Positions 44,987 to 53,648 of a DNA stretch of 64,000 bases are shown here, in pieces. The DNA comes from JAMXLO01 sp036265005 (GTDB taxonomy: Bacteria > Pseudomonadota > Alphaproteobacteria > Acetobacterales > Acetobacteraceae), in the NCBI GenBank assembly GCA_036265005.1, contig DATAPW010000390.1, positions 31,880 to 95,879 on the forward strand, given 5' to 3'. Each line of letters begins with the position of its first letter. Positions within the stretch are counted from its first letter, which is position 1. Position numbers and translations under genes: made by a program. The notes under the pieces were generated by a model. That model searched no databases and had not been told where the DNA came from. It worked only from the letters and a program-made list of their open reading frames with translations.

Positions 44987-45760
44987 ATGTCGGTCGATCT
45001 GATCATCGAGGGGCCGGTGGCGAAGATCGTGCTCAACCGCCCGGAGAAGCTGAACGCGCTGACCTACGAGATGCGCGCGCAGTTGCGCGACTACGCGCAG
45101 CAACTCCGCTTCGACGAAAACGTCCGCGCCATCATCATCACCGGCGAGGGCCGCGCATTCTGCACCGGCGCCGATGTCGGGCGGATGCAGCGTGGCGGGC
45201 TGCGGGCGGAACGCGAGAAGATGCAGGGCGGCAGCCACAGTTTCCTGCGCACGCTGCACGCCACGGAAAAGCCGGTCATCGCCGCGGTACGCGGCCCGAC
45301 CGTCGGCATCGGCTGGAGCATCGCCCTGGTCGCCGACCTGGTCGTTGCATCGGAAACCGCCCGCTTCTCCCAGGTGTTCCGGCGGATCGGGCTGGCGCCG
45401 GATGGCGGGGCGATCTGGTTCCTGACCCGCCGCATCGGGCTGGCGCGCGCCAAGGAACTGGTGTTCACCGCGCGCTTCGTCGAGGCGCAGGAGGCGCTGG
45501 AGCTCGGGCTGGTGAACTACGTCGTGCCCGACGGCGAACTGATGGCGAAGACCGAGGAGCTGGCGGCGGACCTGGCATCCGGGCCGACCTTCGCCTTCGG
45601 CATGGCGAAGAAGCTGTTCCATATGGCGAGCGGGCCGAGTTACGAAGACTTCCTCGACTACGAGGCGTTCGTGCAGCCGCAACTGGACCAGACCGAGGAC
45701 CATCGCGAGGGCGTCGCGGCATTCCGCGAGAAGCGGAAACCGAATTTCATCGGGCGATAG
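44987..45760 (+). CDS. Enoyl-CoA hydratase/isomerase (crotonase) family protein
   Basis: A 257-residue crotonase fold protein. The CoA-binding and oxyanion parts are present (VLNRPEKLNALTYEM, GEGRAFCTGADV, VRGPTVGIGWSIALVADLV). Of the two acidic catalytic positions of classical hydratases, the first is replaced (GWSIAL region), and the second is an Asp in IGLAPDGGAIW. This resembles isomerases such as PaaG rather than a true hydratase. GGAGG six bases before ATG 44987 fixes the start. A family E repeat follows the stop. Confidence 0.88.
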   Translation: MSVDLIIEGPVAKIVLNRPEKLNALTYEMRAQLRDYAQQLRFDENVRAIIITGEGRAFCTGADVGRMQRGGLRAEREKMQGGSHSFLRTLHATEKPVIAAVRGPTVGIGWSIALVADLVVASETARFSQVFRRIGLAPDGGAIWFLTRRIGLARAKELVFTARFVEAQEALELGLVNYVVPDGELMAKTEELAADLASGPTFAFGMAKKLFHMASGPSYEDFLDYEAFVQPQLDQTEDHREGVAAFREKRKPNFIGR

Positions 45761-45774
45761 CAGCGTTCCGCACT

Positions 45775-45852
45775 GTCATTGCGAGGAGCGAAGCGGCACG
45801 GCAATCCCCTGCCCGAATGAGCAGGAGATTGCTTCGCTGGGCTCGCAATGAC
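45775..45852. repeat. Palindromic repeat, family E (copy 2)
   Basis: Outer arms GTCATTGCGAG and CTCGCAATGAC, with inner GGCAATCCC and GGAGATTGC segments. Together with the copy at 43601-43690 it brackets the CoA-transferase and enoyl-CoA hydratase genes. It lies between convergent stops. Confidence 0.76.
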
Positions 45853-45875
45853 AGCGGCCGGCGACGGCGCGAGGG

Positions 45876-46790
45876 TTACACCGGATCCCACGGATAAACG
45901 TCGCGCGTCCGCTCCAGCGGGGTGAAGTTGTTCTTCATCGCCGGCAGCCAATGCTCGGCAAGCTTCTCCGGAGTCCAGCCGTCGGTGCGCGCCATGATGC
46001 GGATCGGCCGCGGCTGGTTGTAGAGATACACCTCGTTGCCGCGCACACCGAAGATCTGCCCCGACACGCCCTCCGCCGCATCGGTGCCCAGGAACGCGAT
46101 CAACTGTGCAATGTGGTCCGGCCGCGTCCGCTCGGCGCGCGCCTTGAGCTGTTCCTCGCTCTGCCCCGGCACTGTCTCGATCATACGGCTGAACGCATGC
46201 GGCCCGATGCAGTTGGAGCGGATCTTGTAGCGCTGCATGTCCATCGCGATGCAGCGCGACAATCCGGCAATGCCCAGCTTGGCCGCGCCGTAGTTGGTCT
46301 GCCCGACGCTGCCGATCAGCCCAGAGGTCGATGTGATGTGCACGAAGCAACCGCTCTCCTGCTTGCGGAAATGCGGCACCGCAGCGCGGCTGACATAGAA
46401 CGCACCGTACAGGTGCACCTTGATCACCGCGTCCCATTCCTCGGGCGACATGTAGTGGAACATGCGGTCGCGCAGGATGCCGGCGTTGTTCACCACCATG
46501 TCGATGCGGCCGAAATTGTCGATCGCGGTCTGCACGATCTTCTGCGCATTCTCCCACTCGGCCACGCTGTCGGTGTTGGCCACCGCGCGGCCCTGGCCGT
46601 TCGCCTGGGTGATCTCCTGCACGACCTGCTGCGCCGGGCCGACATCGTGGCCCTCGCCGGTGACAGCTGCACCGACGTCGCACACCACGACCTTGGCCCC
46701 GTTCGCCGCCAGGCAGATCGCTGTCGCGCGCCCGATCCCTCGGCCCGCACCGGTGACCACGGCAACCTTGCCGTCCAGCATTCCAGCCAT
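45876..46790 (-). CDS. SDR-family dehydrogenase (probably 3-hydroxyacyl-CoA)
   Basis: A 304-residue short-chain dehydrogenase with a complete active site: TGAGRGIG near residue 12, NNAGILRDRM, Ser in ITSTSGLIG, and Tyr/Lys in TNYGAAKLG. The text resembles the dehydrogenase domain of multifunctional beta-oxidation enzymes, including the C-terminal QIFGVRGNEVYLYNQP part, so a 3-hydroxyacyl-CoA substrate is likely. ATG 46790 has GGGAGAA upstream. It fits the acyl-CoA neighbourhood and is divergent from the next dehydrogenase gene. Confidence 0.88.
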   Translation of the reverse strand: MAGMLDGKVAVVTGAGRGIGRATAICLAANGAKVVVCDVGAAVTGEGHDVGPAQQVVQEITQANGQGRAVANTDSVAEWENAQKIVQTAIDNFGRIDMVVNNAGILRDRMFHYMSPEEWDAVIKVHLYGAFYVSRAAVPHFRKQESGCFVHITSTSGLIGSVGQTNYGAAKLGIAGLSRCIAMDMQRYKIRSNCIGPHAFSRMIETVPGQSEEQLKARAERTRPDHIAQLIAFLGTDAAEGVSGQIFGVRGNEVYLYNQPRPIRIMARTDGWTPEKLAEHWLPAMKNNFTPLERTRDVYPWDPV

Positions 46791-46873
46791 CTCGCGTTTC
46801 TCCCTTTCATCCACAATGACCCAAGAATGCGCCGTGCCGCGGCGTGTGTCATCCTCCCGGCCGGAGGTGGGAC

Positions 46874-47761
46874 ATGGACATCGGTTTTCTTGGCCTCGGC
46901 CAGATGGGTGCGGCGATTGCCGAACGCCTGGAAGGACCGGACCTACGGCTGCACGTGTTCGACCCCAATCCGCTGGCGATGGCGCCCTTCGTGCAGCGCG
47001 GCGCAGCCGACCATGCGTCCGCCGCAGCGGTTGCCGCGGTTGCGCCGATCGTGTTCGCCTGCCTGCCGAATGCCGCGGTGAGCGAACAGGTCGCGGCCGA
47101 AATCACCGGTTCGGCAACGCTGCGCATCTATATCGAAATGTCCACCATCGGCAGAGAGGCGATGGCTCGCATTGCAGGCTCATTGGGTGCGCACGGCATC
47201 GCGCTGGTCGACTGTCCGATCAGCGGTGGACCGAAGGGCGCACGCGCCGGCACGCTGTCGGTGATGGTCGCGGGTCCCCGCGATGCCGTGTCAACGGTCA
47301 AGCCATGGCTGCAGCGTATCGGCAAGAACCTGTTCGAGGTCGGCGAACGGCCGGGCCAGGCACAGTTGATGAAACTGGTGAACAACCTGATCAATGCAGC
47401 CAACATGGCAACAGCATTCGAGGCCTTGGTGCTGGGCGCGAAAGGCGGACTGGACCCGGACCTGATGGTGGAAGTGATCAACGTATCCACCGGCCGCAAC
47501 AGCGCGACCTTGGACAAGGTGCCGAAAGCGGTGTTGACGGGAGCTTTCGACTACGGCGCGAAGCTGTCCACGATGCTGAAGGACGTCACGCTCGGATTGA
47601 ACGAGGCCGAGGCTCTTGGCGTGCCGATGTGGGTGCACCAGACGGTCGGCCAGCTCTGGCGGTTTGGCGCCACCCAGGGGCTCGGCGACGCCGACCTCAC
47701 CATGCTGATCCGCATCCTGGAGGGGTGGGCCGGCGCCGAGGTGCGCAGCGGGCCGCAATAG
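46874..47761 (+). CDS. 3-hydroxyisobutyrate dehydrogenase-family NAD(P) oxidoreductase
   Basis: A 295-residue beta-hydroxyacid dehydrogenase. IGFLGLGQMGAAIAERL binds NAD(P), DCPISGGPKGARAGTL is the substrate loop, and the catalytic Lys is in QLMKLVNNLINA. Members oxidise 3-hydroxyisobutyrate, tartronate semialdehyde or similar short hydroxyacids; the choice is open. GGAGGTGG shortly before ATG 46874 supports the start. The neighbouring acyl-CoA genes fit branched-chain or short-acid catabolism. Confidence 0.88.
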   Translation: MDIGFLGLGQMGAAIAERLEGPDLRLHVFDPNPLAMAPFVQRGAADHASAAAVAAVAPIVFACLPNAAVSEQVAAEITGSATLRIYIEMSTIGREAMARIAGSLGAHGIALVDCPISGGPKGARAGTLSVMVAGPRDAVSTVKPWLQRIGKNLFEVGERPGQAQLMKLVNNLINAANMATAFEALVLGAKGGLDPDLMVEVINVSTGRNSATLDKVPKAVLTGAFDYGAKLSTMLKDVTLGLNEAEALGVPMWVHQTVGQLWRFGATQGLGDADLTMLIRILEGWAGAEVRSGPQ

Positions 47762-47764
47762 CGG

Positions 47765-47789
47765 GATGGGCCCCCTTGCGCAACCCATC
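47765..47789. terminator. Weak hairpin between convergent genes
   Basis: GATGGG (47765-47770) can pair with CCCATC (47784-47789), followed by a G-rich stretch. It is placed just after the dehydrogenase stop and 22 bases before the convergent stop at 47811. No T run is present, so a role in termination is only suggested. Confidence 0.3.
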
Positions 47790-47810
47790 GGGGGGCGCCC
47801 TACACCCCCG

Positions 47811-48587
47811 CTACTTCTTCTGCACATCCGCCCCACTGAGCACGAACAGGGCAAGGGCCTGCCCGAGGCAGTGGTTCAATTGCTCCAGCGCCCCTTCGCG
47901 ATCAGCCTTCGGCGTCCGCTCCAGATCGATCCCGCTGTCGTTGGCCCAGGCACGCATCAGGTCGAAACGCCGGAACAGCGCCACACCCGGCATTGTGGCG
48001 ACCTGCTGCAACACGTTCTCGTAAGGGTCGAGATCGGTGTTGGCACGCAGGAACCGACTGAATTGCGGATCGATCAGCACGAGATCGCCGCCGGCGTCGC
48101 GCACCCGTTCGGCACCGGCATGCAGCACTTCCAGCATGCGATCCGGCCGCAGTCCGCGCACTGCCTCCACGGTCCCGGTCTGCCACAGCACCAGCGGATA
48201 GTGCCGCTGCTTCAGAGCGGCCTCCAGCAGCGGCAGCATGTCCTCGGCTGTCATACCGCGACCACCACGGACCTCGACGCGGAACTGCACGCCGGGCAGC
48301 GCGGCGTTCAAGGTGCGGATCATCTGCCACGGGAACGAAGCACCTTGCGCCGCGATGGTTTCCTTGCCGGCAACGGTTATCGAACCGACGGTGGTGGCCG
48401 AACCGATCGCCAGGACATCGATTGGCGCACCGACGGCGATCGCCGCGGCGAGTTGCCCGAGTGTGCTGTTGGCGGTGAGAAACTCGTCGGGTGCGCCGCA
48501 GGCGTTGTCGGCGTCGCTGCCGGCACGCGATGGTACCGGCAGCGCGAGGATGGCGCAGAGAAGGAGACTTCCAGCCAGGCGGCGCAT
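47811..48587 (-). CDS. Secreted SGNH-like protein beside OpgC
   Basis: A 258-residue protein with a signal peptide (MRRLAGSLLLCAILALPVPSRA). The mature part begins with a Cys-containing segment and then has IDVLAIGSATTVGS, which takes the place of the GDS block of SGNH/GDSL esterases. A middle block, VLWQTGTVEAVRG, sits where the third SGNH block would be. The final Asp-x-x-His block reads DLVLIDPQFSRF and lacks the His. The fold is therefore likely, but the catalytic triad is doubtful. The gene lies six bases after the OpgC-like gene, so a role in decorating or trimming periplasmic glucans or another exported glycan is a fair guess. Confidence 0.62.
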   Translation of the reverse strand: MRRLAGSLLLCAILALPVPSRAGSDADNACGAPDEFLTANSTLGQLAAAIAVGAPIDVLAIGSATTVGSITVAGKETIAAQGASFPWQMIRTLNAALPGVQFRVEVRGGRGMTAEDMLPLLEAALKQRHYPLVLWQTGTVEAVRGLRPDRMLEVLHAGAERVRDAGGDLVLIDPQFSRFLRANTDLDPYENVLQQVATMPGVALFRRFDLMRAWANDSGIDLERTPKADREGALEQLNHCLGQALALFVLSGADVQKK

Positions 48588-48593
48588 GCAAGG

Positions 48594-49748
48594 CTATCCG
48601 GTATCAGTCCGCGCGACTGCCGGCAAGGTGACCGGCTGGCGAGCGGCCGGCATGCGCCCCTTGCTGCGATACCAGGCGGCCAATCCGCCAACCGCCACCA
48701 TTGCTGCCGCGCCGAGTGCGTTCACTGCGATCTGCATCGCCGCACCCTCGTCGGCCTCGAGGCCCAGCCGGGCGAGAAAACCGAAGAAGATGCCCGAACA
48801 GAACACCGGCAGAGAGTTCTGCCCGATCAGTACCAGCGGCGCCGCCAGCCGCGTACGCAGCCAGGCCGCATCGCGCGGCACCAACCGCACCGTCAGCCAG
48901 GCGAGCGACAGGATGGACAGCAGGCGGAACGGGTGCAGCCCGGTCTTGTCCTCAGTGATGACGAAGCGGATCACCGGCGCCGGCATGGACTCCAGGATGC
49001 GCGGATGGACGTCGATCACCCAGATGACGATCAGTCCGGCGAGCAGCACCAGCACCGACAGCAGATCGATCGGCCAGTGCAGCCGAGGCATCGCCGGCGG
49101 CGCATACGACAGGATGGCGCCGATCATGAACAGTAACTGCCAGGCAAACGGATTGAAGTACCAGCCCTCGCCGGTCCAGGCGCCCATGTTGATCCCGGTG
49201 ACGCGAACCACGGCGTAGCCCGCCAGCGAGACGGCGAACAGCAGCATCGGTTTGCGCAGCAGCGGCAAAACGAAAGCGAAGATCAGCAGCAGCGCCACAT
49301 AGAGCGGCAGGATGTTCAGCAGGTTCGGCTGGAAGCGCAGCAGGAGCGCCTCGAGCAGGGCGCGATAGGGTGCGTCGGCCAGCACGTCGAGGCGGGTTTC
49401 CTCGAGGTAGAACACCCGGTCGAGTGCGGTGGCGGAATACGCCACCTGCGCGGTGTAGACGACGAACAGGAAGATGTGCGCGACGTACAGGGTCCAGGCG
49501 CGGCGCAGCGTGTCGGCGGCGGCATACAGATACCCCTGCCGATCCATCACCGAGCCATACGCCAGCCCGGCGCCGAAGCCGGCCAGCAGCACGAAGACCT
49601 CGGTGGCGTCGCACATGGCAAAATTGCGCAGGCTGTAGTCGGCGAGTACGTCGCCCGGGATGTGGTCGGTATAGATCCACCAAAGCGCGAGGCCGCGGAA
49701 GAAATCCACGCGCAGGTCGCGGTCGCGGTTGCTGCGGATCAACGACAT
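48594..49748 (-). CDS. OpgC-family membrane acyltransferase
   Basis: A 384-residue protein with about ten hydrophobic helices. The N-terminal DLRVDFFRGLALWWIYTDHI is the signature of OpgC, which adds succinyl groups to osmoregulated periplasmic glucans. Further marks are FVLLAGFGAGLAYG and the LLSILSLAWLTVRLVP region. ATG 49748 has AGAGGGGA upstream; the frame extends further but without similarity. It is transcribed with the small secreted SGNH-like gene. The acceptor may be a glucan or another surface polysaccharide. The flagellar genes follow in the same direction, 90 bases upstream. Confidence 0.87.
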   Translation of the reverse strand: MSLIRSNRDRDLRVDFFRGLALWWIYTDHIPGDVLADYSLRNFAMCDATEVFVLLAGFGAGLAYGSVMDRQGYLYAAADTLRRAWTLYVAHIFLFVVYTAQVAYSATALDRVFYLEETRLDVLADAPYRALLEALLLRFQPNLLNILPLYVALLLIFAFVLPLLRKPMLLFAVSLAGYAVVRVTGINMGAWTGEGWYFNPFAWQLLFMIGAILSYAPPAMPRLHWPIDLLSVLVLLAGLIVIWVIDVHPRILESMPAPVIRFVITEDKTGLHPFRLLSILSLAWLTVRLVPRDAAWLRTRLAAPLVLIGQNSLPVFCSGIFFGFLARLGLEADEGAAMQIAVNALGAAAMVAVGGLAAWYRSKGRMPAARQPVTLPAVARTDTG

Positions 49749-49838
49749 CGAATCCCCTCTAGCCATTATGTGGGGAGAGGGCAGTCGGAGACAAAGCGGA
49801 ACCACGCCGCCGTGTAGCCGTCGGTTGGCGACAAAGTG

Positions 49839-50585
49839 TTACGCGGCAAGCAGGCCCCGGGCGGCCGCTTCGACATCCGCGGCGGCCGGGCAGGTCGGAT
49901 GGCGGGACAGCAACAGGGTCTGCCGGCGGATCACGTCGCGCACGCGGTCGTCGCGGCGGACAATGCCGGCGAGACCTGGCGCACGGCCAAGGAACGTCAG
50001 GCAGGCACGTTGCAAAGTGGTGAAGGTGCGCTCCCCGGCCTGCCGCGTGGCTGCCTGGTTGACGACAACGCGGGCATCGCCGTCCGGCCGGTCCATCGCG
50101 TGCAGCTTCAACACGGCGTACGCATCGGTCAGGCTGGTAGGCTCCTCGGTGGCGAGCACCAGCAATGTGTCGGCCCAGGCGGACATCCGCCGGACCGGCC
50201 GTTCAAGCCCGGCGCCGAGGTCGAGCAGGATGAAATCGTAGCGGTCGGCTTCCTGGCGCAGGTCTGCCAGCGTGCGCTCCAGGGTTGCCGGATCGATCGA
50301 CGACAATGCGCCGGACCCGGAGCGGCCGGCGACGATGGCAAATCCCCCCTCATGGTGGTGGACGGCCGTTTCGGCCAGGGCAACATGGCCGGTGACAACG
50401 GCGCTCAGATCATGCTCCGGGGTCAGGCCGAGCTGGATGTCCACGTTGGCGAGACCCAGGTCGGCGTCGAATAGCAGCACCCGCCTGCGTTCCCGGGCGA
50501 GTGCGTGGGCCAGCGTTATGGCGAACCACGTCTTGCCAACCCCGCCCTTGCCCGAGGCGACGGCAATGATACGGCCTGATGTCAT
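49839..50585 (-). CDS. flhG: Flagellar number regulator FlhG (MinD-like ATPase)
   Basis: A 248-residue ParA/MinD-family ATPase. The deviant Walker A box is ASGKGGVGKTW (residues 10-20), followed by LLFDADLGLANVDIQLG and LLDLGAGLERPV, as in FlhG/YlxH. It works with FlhF to set flagellar position and number. The longer frame is rejected since the P-loop normally starts within 10-15 residues of the N-terminus. The C-terminal membrane-binding amphipathic helix of MinD is not obvious. Its start overlaps the flhF stop by four bases. Confidence 0.9.
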   Translation of the reverse strand: MTSGRIIAVASGKGGVGKTWFAITLAHALARERRRVLLFDADLGLANVDIQLGLTPEHDLSAVVTGHVALAETAVHHHEGGFAIVAGRSGSGALSSIDPATLERTLADLRQEADRYDFILLDLGAGLERPVRRMSAWADTLLVLATEEPTSLTDAYAVLKLHAMDRPDGDARVVVNQAATRQAGERTFTTLQRACLTFLGRAPGLAGIVRRDDRVRDVIRRQTLLLSRHPTCPAAADVEAAARGLLAA

Positions 50586-51481
50586 TGGCTGGTTTCCAAC
50601 CGGGGAATTGCGAGCAGGCGGGCGGCAAGCCATTCGGGGGTGATTGGCTGCAACCCGTCCGCCGCGCATGGACCGACGCCGGCTTCGGTGAGGGCGAGAT
50701 TGGCGCCGGCGGAGGCGGCCAGGATACCGCCGAGCCGACGCGCCAGATCGAGCCGCGTCGCCACCAGCAACCGCGCACCGGCGCCAGCGTAGGCAAGGGC
50801 CAGGTCCACCGATTCGGCGGCGTCCAGGCCGGCGGGCAGCACCAGGACGATGGTTGCATCGGCGGTAGCCGCCAGCGCGCCCAACTCGTCGAGTTGCGCC
50901 GGATCGAATGGGTCGTAACCCGGCGTGTCGATCAGGGCGGGCGCAGTGTGCTGCCGGTGGGTCAGCGCGCGACCGAGGGTGACCGGGTGGCAGGCGACGA
51001 TAAGGCTGATGCCGAGAAGCCTGGTGAAGGCTGCAAGCTGTTCGGTCGCGCCGGCGCGGTTGCCGTCGGCCGTGATCACCATCGGGGCAACGCCGGCCAT
51101 CACCAGTCGGGTTGCCAGCCGGGCGACGGTCAGGGTCTTGCCGGCGCCGGGCGGACCGACCAACAGCAGCGGCTGCTCGCCGGGCTGCAGCGGCAGAGTG
51201 GCGAAAGACATCGCCCCGGCCAGCGCGGCATCGAAAGTCCCCTGCAACAGGGCCGCATGCAGCGACCTCGGCACCGCATGAAATTCCAGGGCGGCGAGCC
51301 GTGCGGGGTCCTGTGGCCCGGGCGGCAACAAGGGCGCCTCGTCCGGTTCCAACGCCGCGGTGACTTCCACCCCGTCACCGACACGGCGCGTCGCGAGGAT
51401 CAGCGCATCCTCGCCCAGTTCGGCGCGAATCCGCGCCATCGCATCGGCCATCACGGGTGCGCGGTAAAGTTTCAGGCGCAC
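50582..51481 (-). CDS. flhF: Flagellar SRP-like GTPase FlhF
   Basis: A 299-residue SRP-type GTPase. The N-terminal MRLKLYRAPVMADAMARIRAELGEDALIL is typical of FlhF. The G domain has GPPGAGKT (109-116), ITADGNRAGATEQL, DTPGYDPFD and TRLDLARRLGG in place of the usual Thr-Lys-x-Asp. It is on the short side for the family, because the basic linker between the N-terminal part and the NG domain is brief. The start is GTG at 51481. It is part of flhA-flhF-flhG. Confidence 0.92.
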   Translation of the reverse strand: MRLKLYRAPVMADAMARIRAELGEDALILATRRVGDGVEVTAALEPDEAPLLPPGPQDPARLAALEFHAVPRSLHAALLQGTFDAALAGAMSFATLPLQPGEQPLLLVGPPGAGKTLTVARLATRLVMAGVAPMVITADGNRAGATEQLAAFTRLLGISLIVACHPVTLGRALTHRQHTAPALIDTPGYDPFDPAQLDELGALAATADATIVLVLPAGLDAAESVDLALAYAGAGARLLVATRLDLARRLGGILAASAGANLALTEAGVGPCAADGLQPITPEWLAARLLAIPRLETSQ

Positions 51482-51533
51482 AGCATGATCCCCTGTGACC
51501 CGTCATGCCTGTGAAGGCGTCGATCTGAGGCCG

Positions 51534-53621
51534 TCATATGGTCCCCACAGTCCGGATCCGTGCGCGCGGATAGATCTCCGCCTGCGCAAGCACCGGCGTG
51601 GTCGGGCGAATGCGCTCAACAATGGCCCGCACATGGCTGCGAATGCTGCCCGAGGTCAGCAGCACGGGCGCCTCGCCCGCAATGGCCGCCGCATCGAATA
51701 CGGTGCGCAGCCTTTGCATGAATTCCTGCAGCCGGCTGGGGGCCATGGCGAGCTGGCGGTCCTCCGGCGGCCCGGTCAACGCCTCGGCGAAGTCCGACTC
51801 CCACTCGGCGGACAGCGTGACCAGGGGGATGTAGCCGCCGGTGCCGGTATGGCTGTCGCTGATCTGCCGCGCGAGCCTCGCGCGAACATGCCCGACGATG
51901 GCCGGAATGGCGCGCGCCGCACCGCCGCAGGCCTCCTGGATGCCCTCCAGGATCGTGGCAAGGTCACGGATGGAAACCCGTTCGGCCAGCAGCGTCTGCA
52001 GCACCCGCTGCACGCCGCCGGCGGTGATCTGCGAGGGGATCAGGTCGGCGACCAGCTTCTGTTGCTCACGCGGCAATTCATCGAGCAGCTTCTGCGTCTC
52101 GGAGTACGACAGCAATTCGGCCATGTTCTCCCGCACCGCCTCCGTCAGGTGCGTGGTCAGCACGCTCGGCGGATCGACGACCGTGCAGCCACGGAACATC
52201 GCCTCTTCCTTGATCGCAGGGTCGATCCAGATCGCCGGCAACCCGAAGGCCGGTTCACGGGTCTGCTCGCCGGGCATGCCCGGCGGGCCGCCCTTCGGGT
52301 CCATCGCCAGCAGCATGGTCGGCCGCAATTCGCCGGCACCTGCCTCGATCTCCTTGATGCGGATCGAGTAGCGGTCGGCACCCAATTCCATGTTGTCCTG
52401 GATACGCACGGGCGGCAGGACAAAACCCATCTCGCCGGCGATCGACCGGCGCAGGCCTTTGATCTGTTCGGTCAGTCGCGGCGTGTCGCCGCCCGCCAGG
52501 GCGAGCAATCCGTAACCCAGTTCCAGCCGGATCATGTCGATCCGCAAGGCATCGCTGATCGGCGCCTCGGTTGCTATGGGCGGCGCCGGCACTTCATCGG
52601 CCTCCGCGCCGATCGGGTTGTTGTGGCGTAGCCACGCTCCGCCGCCGGCCAATCCCGCCAGCACGATGAAGGGCAGCGCCGGAAGGCCGGGCAGCAAGGC
52701 GAGCACCGCGGCGGCACCGGCAGCCATCGCCAGCGGCTTCGGACTCCGCCCCAGCTGCCGGATCAGCGCCGCATCGGCGGTGCCCTCCATGCCGCCTTTG
52801 GTGACCACGATGCCAGCGGCGGTGGAGACCAGCAGGGCGGGTATCTGCGACACCAGCCCGTCGCCGGCAGTGAGCGTGGTGAAGGTGGCGGCGGCATCGG
52901 CGAACGACATGCCGTGCCGCAACAACCCAATCGTCAGGCCACCCAGGATGTTGATCACCGTGATGATCAGCGCCGCGATGGCGTCACCCCGGACAAATTT
53001 CGCAGCGCCGTCCATTGCGCCGTAGAAGCTGCTTTCTTCCTCGAGTTCGCGGCGCCGACGGCGGGCTTCCTTTTCATCGACCAGGCCGGCGGAGAGGTCG
53101 GCATCGATCGCCATCTGCTTGCCGGGCATCGCATCCAGGCTGAACCGCGCCGCCACCTCGGCGATGCGGCCCGATCCCTTGGTGATGACCATGAAATTCA
53201 CCACCAGCAGGATCGAGAAGACGATCAGGCCGATCACCACGTCGCCGCCCATCAGGAAGCCACCGAACGCGGCGACCACGTGGCCGGCGGCGAGTGGCCC
53301 TTCGTTGCCATGCGACAGGATCAGCCGCGTGACGGCGACATTGAGCGACAGGCGGAGCAACGTGGACAGCAGCAGCAGCGTCGGAAAGCTGGAGAAATCG
53401 AGCGGTCGGTTGAGGAACAGCGCCACCATCAGCACCAGGACCGCGGCAGTGATGGAGAGCGCCAGTCCGAGATCGAGCAGCAGGGTCGGCAGCGGCAGGA
53501 CCAGCACCGACAGCAGGAGGACCACGCCAAGGGCGAGGCCGATATCGCTGCCTGGCGCGTACTGGCGCAGACGGGCGGTCAGAGCGTGAAGCAAGCCCTG
53601 GGTGGTGATGGCTTCAGCCAT
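51534..53621 (-). CDS. flhA: Flagellar type III export gate protein FlhA
   Basis: A 695-residue export gate component. Eight or so hydrophobic helices lie in the first 330 residues, and the FHIPEP signature is the loop RFSLDAMPGKQMAIDADL at about 145-165. The cytoplasmic domain carries the ring-forming part with ELLSYSETQKLLDELP. It forms the nonameric ring that selects and unfolds export substrates. It lies between flbD (27 bases upstream) and flhF (52 bases downstream). Confidence 0.96.
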   Translation of the reverse strand: MAEAITTQGLLHALTARLRQYAPGSDIGLALGVVLLLSVLVLPLPTLLLDLGLALSITAAVLVLMVALFLNRPLDFSSFPTLLLLSTLLRLSLNVAVTRLILSHGNEGPLAAGHVVAAFGGFLMGGDVVIGLIVFSILLVVNFMVITKGSGRIAEVAARFSLDAMPGKQMAIDADLSAGLVDEKEARRRRRELEEESSFYGAMDGAAKFVRGDAIAALIITVINILGGLTIGLLRHGMSFADAAATFTTLTAGDGLVSQIPALLVSTAAGIVVTKGGMEGTADAALIRQLGRSPKPLAMAAGAAAVLALLPGLPALPFIVLAGLAGGGAWLRHNNPIGAEADEVPAPPIATEAPISDALRIDMIRLELGYGLLALAGGDTPRLTEQIKGLRRSIAGEMGFVLPPVRIQDNMELGADRYSIRIKEIEAGAGELRPTMLLAMDPKGGPPGMPGEQTREPAFGLPAIWIDPAIKEEAMFRGCTVVDPPSVLTTHLTEAVRENMAELLSYSETQKLLDELPREQQKLVADLIPSQITAGGVQRVLQTLLAERVSIRDLATILEGIQEACGGAARAIPAIVGHVRARLARQISDSHTGTGGYIPLVTLSAEWESDFAEALTGPPEDRQLAMAPSRLQEFMQRLRTVFDAAAIAGEAPVLLTSGSIRSHVRAIVERIRPTTPVLAQAEIYPRARIRTVGTI

Positions 53622-53648
53622 TGGACCGGTGGCCGGCGGCGCACATGG

